Below, one piece after another: positions 56,558 through 64,000 of a stretch of DNA of 64,000 nt. Source of the stretch: Thelephora terrestris (taxonomy: Eukaryota > Basidiomycota > Agaricomycetes > Thelephorales > Thelephoraceae); NCBI GenBank assembly GCA_015956445.1, contig WIUZ02000024.1, positions 1 to 64,000 on the forward strand. Reading direction: 5' to 3'. The notes beneath the pieces were generated by a model, which was not told where the DNA came from, did no database searches, and saw nothing but the letters and a program-made list of their open reading frames with translations. A program made the position numbers and the translations under genes. Position 1 is the stretch's first letter. Every line of letters starts with the position of its first letter.

Positions 56558-58216
56558 AGTAGTAGTGGATGATTGAGAGAGGAGGGTAGTACTGGTGATT
56601 ATGGGAGGAGAAAAGAGGCGATGGGAGGAAAAGACCAATAATCTCCTGGATTATATACGGCTGACACCATAAGAAACCAAAAGGGGAAGACAAAGAATCA
56701 TTAACCATTCAAAGACCGATTAGGATAAACGAACCCTTAGCCCCAATCGCGATCCCATCAAATCCGGAGAAATCCCCACCGATCACGGTGACATGCCTCC
56801 ATTCTCTGGAGTACTCGTCGGCGACATTCCCTACGTCCCTTTCCCTCGGGATGCTTCGCGACGTTTCGCGACGTTTCGCGACATTTCTATACTCTCTATA
56901 CCTTCCTACCCCCCCCCTATGCATCCCTATACTTCCCTACATACCCATATATCTCCCTTTACCTCACTACTCCCTTCCCTATACTAACCTACTCGTCCCG
57001 ATGCTTCGCGACCTTCCCGATGTTTTAGTATTCTCCCTATCTCTCGCTACCCCCCCCCCCCCCCGACCTCCCTATATCCCTCCCAACACTACACCATTCG
57101 CGACCCCTCCCTATACCTTCTCCCGACTTCCCTATACCTTCGCGATATCTCCCTACACCATTCCCCTCGATCTCTCGATCCCTATGCTCGATCATTCCCT
57201 TTTGGTTCATTTCTCAACCACATCTCTTTCCTTGGTCGTTCCCTTCGATCCCTCGCCCTCCCTATGTCATAGACTCGTCATTAGGTCTTTTGACATCATT
57301 TGGTTCATTCCCTCTTGCTTCCTACGTTCTCAGAGCCTCCTAGATTAGTATATAAGCCTCTGTATTCGATAGACTCACCAGAGACCAATCCAGGGGACTG
57401 ATTCCCATGTTTTCCTCTCCCTATCGTTCTCCTCTCGTCGTCGTCGTCTCCCTATAGTCTCCTGCGTCTTCCCTATCGTTCTCGTCGTCATACCTGCGTC
57501 CCTGCGTTCTCGTCGTCGTCTCTAGCGTCCTGTCGTCATCCCGAAGATCCCGACCTCCCGAAGTTCTCGTCGTCGTCCCGAAGTTTTCCCTCGTCGTTCC
57601 TTTGTCTGTTTCATTGATCCCCTTCTGTTATCTTTAGTTATCTTTAGTTCCCTCTTGATATCTACTTCTCCTTACACATCCCGACGTTCCCGACGTTCCC
57701 GACGTTTCACTACATTTCCCTACAGTTCCCTACGTGTCCCTACGGAGCTAGGAGGCATCGTACGACCAAGGACCACCTTCATCGACGTTGACAGGGCACC
57801 CCATCTTCTCCCCATCGGACCTTAGCCCACATAGCCCCTGTTCAACGGGAAATCCCCATCAGTCTTCTATTACTACCATGAAACGAGAGAAATCCCCATT
57901 CTGCTTCTGATGACTCATTCGCTATTGTTCCCTTATCTCATCTCGCCATTCGTCGTTCTAAGTCCTACTTCTTCGATTCATCTACCCTACCCTAAACTAC
58001 GCACAGACCATGTTGACTCCTGTTGGACTCGTTGTTGAATAATGACTCCTGTAGAGGATTGGGTATATAAGGAAGAGCGTTCGCTCCTTCTTTTCCCCGT
58101 TCTCAATCTCTTCTGTACTCCTCTACCCACAACTTGAATAAACAAAGTAAGCTGAGGAATTCTCCTCACGTCTTATCCTCTCTGACTCATTCAAGCAGGA
58201 ATTCTCCTGCTAGTGT
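56558..58216. promoter_or_regulatory. Enlarged bidirectional spacer of B4
   Basis: Holds the gene X TATA box (~56,653), GAAATCCCC motifs (reverse of TGGGGATTTC) at 56,768-56,785, 57,849-57,856 and 57,889-57,896, and the gene Y TATA box TATATAA at 58,064-58,070. An extra pyrimidine-rich ~1 kb block occupies 56,794-57,840, with CGACGTTTCGCGACGTTTCG and TCGTCGTCGTCG repeats and poly-C, not found in B1 or B3. Confidence 0.5.
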
Positions 58217-58499
58217 ATGTTCAATCCCCCAAACCCTTTCCCCTCTACTAGTCCAGTCCAACGACCAAGCGTCCCTGACGCCAGGAGATCTATCTGGGAG
58301 TATAAACTCATCAGGAGTCTCCAAGTAAATCGAACCGCCGGTTTACTCACCCATTTCCCTTACTACCAACCCTTTGCAGCTCTCGACGCCGGAGTTACTA
58401 CTCCTCCTTTTCTCTTAGGAGCAGATCACCAATTCCTCTGGAATTCGGATTTTACAGAGAGCGTCCTTGCTACTGTCTACTTCAGTATCAGCTGTCAGG

Positions 58500-59795
58500 G
58501 CCACTCTACCCCAACAACTACCAGTTCACTGAGCCGACTCCGCAGAGTACTCACTAGTCCGACTAGCTTGTGAGAGAACGATCACGTCTCTATTCTTCCG
58601 GTAGGTTGTCCGAGGTCACTACAAGTCAGGTCGAAATCCTAAAGAGAAACCCAACCTAAACCGTACTTCGTTCGGTTTAACAGACAAGGGTTGATCCCTA
58701 CAACAGGATTGATGACTCCACCAGTTGATCGACTGGACGCTCGAGGTGTTCTAATATGACTGCGGAGAGTCTATAGTTACGAGGCGCAGTTTGACGCGCA
58801 GAGCGGGAGGGAGAGCAGATGGGGGATGTCTTGGATCAAACAAGAAACTCTGACTTGGCCTTAACTGCAACTGGGCTGAGAAGGGCAGAGGATTTCCTGA
58901 GGTAACAAAACTAAGGTACTACGATACAGCCACAGTTGCTACTTATACTAAAGGAGTGGCCATGACGTCAATACCCTAATATACCCTTATCAAGTCCAGA
59001 ACAAAGGGAGATAAGGAGTGTGAGAACGCTAAGTAAGGGAAGCGAACAAGGTGACGCGTGGGAGAATAAAAGACAAAGGGCCTTACTAGCGTGTGAAGGA
59101 TTGCATAAAAGATAAGAAATATCCGCATGAAACATAGGGGTAAAGATAACACTAGTCCAAAAAGGAAATAGGAGCATGGAGTCGTGAAAGTTCGTTCCTG
59201 GGGATCTCACCCAAGGGCCAGGTGTCAATCTCCCTTTACATGGCCTCTGCCAGCTGGATTCGGGAGTAGAGACATGCAACATCCCTTGTTGTCTGTAGGC
59301 GGTAACAGCATCACGGACTAGTGGCAACCTCAACGTACGTCCGAACATGAGGAGGTCGGGCCTAGACTCATGGGACATGAGGGATTACAGATTCGCCGGC
59401 GTTTCACGCTAACGGCTACTCCACATGCGCTGGGCTAAACAAAAAGAGCCGAAGGCACTCCTTCCGAATAACGGCGATTCCTTCCTCCGGTTAAGAGACT
59501 GTGATGTGACTGTCCACGTGTGTGATCAGGGTCCAGGGTTGATCGTAATCGTAAAGTCATGAGGGGTCGTAAAAGGGGTTCGTGATGTCATAAAGGGGTC
59601 ATCAGGGTCTTGAGACCTATTTTTAGTGCGCGCGCGTTCTAGGCGTTCCGGAACGAAGTTCTTCCAGGGCCGTCCCGCGGGCCGAGGTGTCAGCTTGATG
59701 TAGTAAGCCAACGATGATGGTACAGGGGCGGAAGTTGATGTGACCCGGACCAATGAGGTTCGTCGAGGTAGGTCACGTGAAGGATCACCGATCTA
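58500..59795 (+). promoter_or_regulatory. E1 upstream region
   Basis: Non-coding by my reading, conserved between E1b and E1c. Contains GTCCCGCGGGCCGAGG, GTGACCCGGACCAATGAGG (a CCAAT word) and TATAAG at 59,799-59,804, about 70 bp before the ATG. A minus-strand open frame at 58,968-59,378 is not conserved in E1b beyond its start. Confidence 0.45.
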
Positions 59796-59871
59796 GGCTA
59801 TAAGAAGGACGTCTTCTTGGAGCCATCCTTGATCAGCAACACCAGCAACTTCCCCATCATTTTACCAAAAC

Positions 59872-61610
59872 ATGTCCTTCCCCAACAACCATACCTACAA
59901 AGTCGCCAACGGCATCTCCACCATCTCCCGTATTGACCGTCGTGCCGCTGCTCGCAAGTCCTATGCCTGTGCTGCGGGGACTCCCTATACCACGGATGAC
60001 CAGGTATGGGGGAGACCTAGAGCTTCGTGTGTTCGCACTAACGCCTTCCTCTAGGTAGAGGAACGTTCTTTTGGCGTCTGATGTCAAACTAACGGCTTCT
60101 AGATCTTGGAGGTCGTCACGGAGGTGGACGCCGAACGTCTCAGGGAGACGATGCCTCATTTGATGGGGTTGACCTGGGACGATGAGCTCTGGGTTCGTAC
60201 GATTATCGCCGAGAAGGTGGCCTTCCGGATGAGGGGTAGGTTCGGAGAGCTGGAGCATCCGATCAAGAAGGAGCTCTGGTACACCCTGCAGAGGGGAATC
60301 TACGATCAGGACCTATTGGAGCACGGAGCTACCGTTCCTCGGGCCGTCCGCCATGCCACTGCCGCCACGTCGTTGTTGTGGTCGCTTGTTCGGGAAGGGG
60401 AGAGCAAAGTAGGTTCTCCGTTTGAATATTCGAGTATGACTCTCGACTAATCAAACTGCCTAGGTTGAACGTTTGGAGCGCGAGGTGAAGGAGGCGAAGG
60501 CAGACGTCCTTCGTCTGTCGGCGGAGGGTCTTCAGATGAAGGAGACCTTGGCCGCTTTCCAGCAGGGGACGAACGAGGCGTTGGAGGCAATGGTCGCCAA
60601 CCATCAGGAGTTGATTGCCGGGTTGAAGGTTAGGGATAACAACATCAAGGGGGCGCTGGCCAGGAGGGATGAAAAGGTAATGCCGCTTTCATCATTGCTT
60701 AAAATGATGGAAGCTGACATTTCTTAGACCGAAGAACTCGAGAACGTGGTGGCTGTGTTGACAGCGCAGGTCGAGTCCTTGCAGGACAAGACCTGTAACT
60801 GTAAAGAGGGTCCCAAATTGGTTGGTCAGGGGACAGCAGACGTTCCGTTCGAGTTGGAGTACGCCGACGAGGTGGTACTCCCATCTCCTAATCCGTCGTC
60901 CTATGCGACGCCCCCGATTGAGAACACGGTTCCCGTTCCGACTCCAGGTCCAGCTTCCACCTTGGCCGCTTCCGACAAGGAGAACTGTGGGCGCTGTGTC
61001 TTGCAGCCAATCCAACAGTTGGTGAAGATCGAGGATGAGGTCATGGAGGTTGACCGAGCCGAAGATGCTCCGAGGGTCGCCGAGGTACGTCCGGTGACTA
61101 AGGGGCAACGTTGCAAGCGCTCTCGACGCCGTCCTGCTCATCGTATGACCGCGTCGGCTAATCCTTACCCTCGACCAGTTGAGTCGGATGGTGACCTCTC
61201 TGGTCGAGGTGAGGAGCGAGGATTCCGATATCGGGTCCACCGTCCTTACCGACAGGTCGAGTCCGAGATCCAACTCCGACACCAGCTTCGCCTCGCAAGA
61301 CAGGATCCCACCCAGGGGTCCGATGAGGGAGACGGAGGGTCTCTTGCCGACTACGTCGACAGTCCTGTCGAGCAGTCACCCGGTGATGGAGATGTGGGAC
61401 CAGGTGTTCAGCAGTTCGGTGACATCTGGGAGGCTGATCGGTCCGCTCGAAGGTATCTCTTCCTATCGGCTTGAACTAGTCGTTCAACTGAGTGCTGAAG
61501 ATGGTGACGCCATGTTCGGGGAGGTCTTAGCGAGGAGGGGCCAGCACTTCGATTTCCGGGATGGAAGGGTGATGACCATGAGGCCTGCCGTAGATAGAGT
61601 CGACTTTTGA
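59872..61610 (+). CDS. E1 cargo gene, copy c (intact)
   Basis: Five exons: 59872-60003, 60103-60408, 60464-60676, 60728-61084, 61179-61610; 479 residues, all phases consistent. Start MSFPNNHTYKVANGISTISR; a conserved helical domain (VDAERLRETMPHLMGLTWDD, FGELEHPIKKELWYTLQRGI, YDQDLLEHGATVPRAVRHAT); coiled coil (LEREVKEAKADVLRLSAEGL, ENVVAVLTAQVESLQDKTCN); a Pro-rich linker; DKENCGRC and an acidic KIEDEVMEVDRAED. Exon 5 then follows after a 94-nt GTACGT intron, Ser-rich and ending RRGQHFDFRDGRVMTMRPAV. Exon lengths are identical in the three comparable copies. No enzymatic motif; function unknown. Possibly a structural or nucleic-acid-binding protein of the element (inference). Confidence 0.7.
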
Positions 61611-62168
61611 TGGACTTGGATAGCACCGTATATAGCCATGTTGTTACGATTCGCTGGGAATGGTACGCGCGTTTGTGTGTTTTGAATGATTGGTGTGAAG
61701 GATAAGGAGTGTGAAGCATTCAAACATAAGAATTGGTAAGAAGAGTTCGAAGAAAGATCGTGTTATAAAAGTTTAAAAATACCATGTTCCTGACATCAGC
61801 CCAGCCTTTTACTTCCCCTCTCCACGTGTTCATCTTACCACTAACATCCATACCCATTCCCCTGCTATCATCGTTCTTTGGTGGGAAGTCCCGACTGAAC
61901 TACCTTATTCGGTTATAGAATACCTCGTCAATTTCGAATGTCTTAGCGACCAAGACTTCGAACCCTTTGTGCAGCAACTCAATAAGTTCTGCCAAGACTA
62001 TCACTCGCCCGTCCATCCGTATCAGACAGAGTCACCTCTCTCTCTTGATATCCCCCCTCCTCTCGTCTCTACACCCGGAACCCCCTTCAAAGTTAGACCC
62101 GACACCCCTCACCCGTCCGCTAATCCTCTAGCGCCCCACAAACAGTAAGCAGGCCCACAACCCTGACA

Positions 62169-63873
62169 CCAACGGCATCTCCACCATCTCTCGCATTGAC
62201 CGTCGTGCCGCCGCTCGCAAGACCTATGCCTGTGCGGTGGGGACTCCCTATACCACTGATGACCAGGTATGGGGGAGACCTAGAGCTTCGTGTGTTTGCA
62301 CTAACGCCTTCCTCTAGGTAGAGGTTACGTTCTTTCGGTGTTAATGTCAAACTAGCGGCTTCTAGATCTTGGAGGTTGTCACGGAAGTGGATGCCGAACG
62401 TCTCAGGGAGACGATCCCTCATTTGATGGGGTTGACTTGGGACGACGAGCTCTGGGTTCGTACCATAATTGCAGAGAAGGTGGCCTTCCAGATGAGGGGT
62501 AGGTTCGGGGAGCTGGAGCATCCAATCAAGAAGGAGCTTTGGTACACCCTGCAGAGGGGAATCTACGATCAGGACCTGTTGGAGCATGGAGCGACTGTTC
62601 CTCAGGCCGTCCGTCACACCACTGCTTCTACCAGTCTCCTGTGGTCGCTCATTCGAGAAGGGGAGAGCCGGGTAGGTTCTCTGTTTGAATATTCAAGTAT
62701 GACTCTCGACTAATCAAACTGCCTAGGTTGAACGATTGGAGCACGAGGTGAAGGAGGCGAAAGCAGACGTCCTTCATCTGTCAGCGGAGGGTCTTCAGAT
62801 GAAGGAGACCTTGGCAGCCTTCCAACAGGGAACGAACGAGGTGTTGGAGGCAATGGTCGCCAACCATCAGGAGTTGATCGCCGGGTTGAAGGTTCGGGAC
62901 AACAACATCAAGGGGGCGTTGGCCAGGAGGGATGAAAAGGTACTTTCAGCCTTTGCAGGTTTATGCAATGACTGAGAGACTTCCTCTTAGACCAAAAAAC
63001 TCGAAAACGTGGTGGCCGTGTTGACGGCGCAGGTCGAGTCCCTGCAGGACAAGACCTGCAACTGTAAGGAGGGTCCTGTGTTGGTTGGTCAGGGGACTGC
63101 CGAGGTTCCGTACGAGCTGGAGTACGCCGACGAGGTGGTACTTCCATCTCCTAACCCGTCGTCCTATGCGACACCCCCAATCGAGAACTCGGTTCCCATT
63201 CCGACTCCGGCTCCGGCTTCCACTTTGGCCGCTTCCGATAAGGAGAACTGTGGGCACTGCGCCTTGCAGCCGATCCATCAGTTGGTGAAGATCGAGGATG
63301 CGGTCATGGAGGTTGACCGAGCTGAAGATGCTCCAAGGGTCGCCGAGGTACGTCCGGTGACTAAGGGGCAACGTTGCAAACGCTCTCGACACCGTCCTGC
63401 CCATCGTATGACCGCGTCGGCTAATCCTTACCCTCGACCAGTTGAGTCGGATGGTGACCAGTCTGGTCGAGGTGAGGAGCGAGGATTCCAATATCGGGTC
63501 CACCGTCCTTACCAACAGGTCGAGTCAGAGATCCAACTCCGACACCAGCTTCGTCTCGCAAGACAGGATCCCACCCAGGGGTCCAACGAGGGAGACAGAG
63601 GGTCGCTTGCCGACTACATCGATAGTGCTACCGAGCACTCACCCGGTGATGGAGATGTGGGACCAGGTGTTCCGCAGTTCGGTGACATCTGGGAGGCTGA
63701 TCGGTCCGCTCAAAGGCATCTCTTCTTATCGGCTTGAACTAGTCGTACAGCTGAGTGCCGAAGACAGTGACGCCATGTTCGGGGAGGTCCTTGTGAGGAG
63801 GGGCCAGCACTACGATCTCCGGGATGGACAGTTGATGACCTTTAAGCCTGCCGTAGATAGAGTCGACTTCTGA
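62169..63873 (+). pseudogene. E1 cargo gene, copy b (interrupted by B4)
   Basis: Exon 1 is split: first 13 codons at 55,510-55,548, remainder to 62,266. Other exons: 62366-62671, 62727-62939, 62991-63347, 63442-63873, with the same lengths as copy c. Apart from the B4 insertion the coding sequence is open, about 90 percent identical in protein to copy c. Confidence 0.7.
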
Positions 63874-64000
63874 TAGGACGATGATAGCACCGTATATAGC
63901 TCGTTGTGGATTCGCTGGGAATAGTACGCGCGTGTGTGTGTTTTGAATGATTGGTGTGAAGGATAAGGAGTGTGAAGCATTCAAACATAAGAAAGGGTAA
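62169..64000 (+). mobile_element. Element E1b, part 3
   Basis: Resumes E1b at the second CCAAC after B4 and carries the rest of its gene; the window ends before the E1 terminus. Confidence 0.85.

Larger units (their letters stand above)
58493..61795 (+). mobile_element. Complete one-gene element E1c (TSD TCAGC)
   Basis: 3,303 bp, TGTCAGGGCCACTCTACCCC to ACCATGTTCCTGACA, flanked by TCAGC (58,488-58,492; 61,796-61,800) and inserted in gene Y of B4. The first ~1.2 kb has no convincing gene; then come a promoter and one five-exon gene. No mobility protein is encoded. Confidence 0.85.
58217..62146 (+). pseudogene. Gene Y of element B4, split by E1c
   Basis: The N-terminal half is 58,217-58,492 (through TVYFSIS). 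The C-terminal half resumes at 61,796 (AQ/SPAFYF type sequence, then VHLTTNIHTHSPAIIVLWWE) and ends PHPSANPLAPHKQ at 62,146. Between them is E1c with duplicated TCAGC. Apart from the insertion the coding sequence looks intact. Confidence 0.75.
55549..62168. mobile_element. Two-gene element B4 (TSD CCAAC), interrupted by E1c
   Basis: 6,620 bp from TGTCACGAACGCGTGACATA to CAACCCTGACA, flanked by CCAAC (55,544-55,548 and 62,169-62,173), inserted in exon 1 of the E1b gene. Orientation is opposite to B1. It contains gene X (minus), an enlarged spacer, and gene Y (plus) split by E1c. Without E1c the element would be about 3.3 kb; the extra ~1 kb relative to B1 lies in the spacer at about 56,794-57,840. 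Confidence 0.85.

Noticed and set aside
58968-59378. Minus-strand 136-residue ORF in the E1 upstream region
   Set aside because: Not conserved in E1b beyond the first part, no family.
1-64000. tRNA or rRNA genes
   Set aside because: No A/B box pair with cloverleaf or rRNA core sequence noticed by eye; a covariance-model scan would be needed to exclude them.

Overview
The window looks like a transposon-dense stretch of a filamentous basidiomycete (Agaricomycetes) genome. Genes have many short introns (about 50-95 nt, GTRNGT...YAG). A KDZ transposase and a Plavaka transposase are present, both typical of basidiomycetes, together with a tyrosine-kinase-like pseudogene of the kind expanded in mushrooms. 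No rRNA, tRNA, CRISPR array or prokaryotic operon was seen.

Layout. 1-4.6 kb is a graveyard of decayed host-gene fragments (HMT1-type ABC transporter, TKL kinase, PER1/PGAP3). 4.8-5.5 kb is a truncated fold-back element. 5.5-7.0 kb is a broken repetitive-family gene, and 8.06-8.99 kb is an apparently intact four-exon gene with a viroplasmin (RNase H1 N-terminal type) domain. 11.4-14.0 kb is a KDZ transposase with a CxC2-type cysteine cluster, cut off in its last visible intron by a cargo-bearing element (14.0-16.5 kb). 16.5-23 kb is a GA-rich minus-strand spliced region interrupted by two CACTG fold-back MITEs and by a 2.27 kb element (18,620-20,891, 5-bp target duplication) that carries two divergent genes. 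23-37 kb holds a large coiled-coil (gag-position) protein gene split in frame by a 3.45 kb palindrome, a 2.2 kb pyrimidine-rich tract, a Ty3/gypsy pol with several lesions, and three small downstream ORFs. 37.1-38.5 kb is LTR-like.

38.5-64 kb is a nested stack. A repetitive minus-strand gene is cut by a two-gene element (B3). B3 is cut by a one-gene element (E1b). E1b is cut by a 10.5 kb Plavaka transposon (TA duplication) and, independently, by another two-gene element, B4 (CCAAC duplication). The Plavaka element is cut by a second giant palindrome (8-bp duplication), and B4 is cut by another one-gene element, E1c (TCAGC duplication).

The most novel signal is the pair of repeat families called B and E1 here. 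Both start TGTCAG, end TGACA and make 5-bp target duplications. They carry conserved spliced genes of unknown function but no recognisable transposase, integrase or reverse transcriptase. A third element (C) has both ends of family B but a different cargo gene. They could be solo LTRs whose LTR itself carries genes, or a non-autonomous DNA transposon system; this is inference. Positions are read by eye and may be off by one or two bases.
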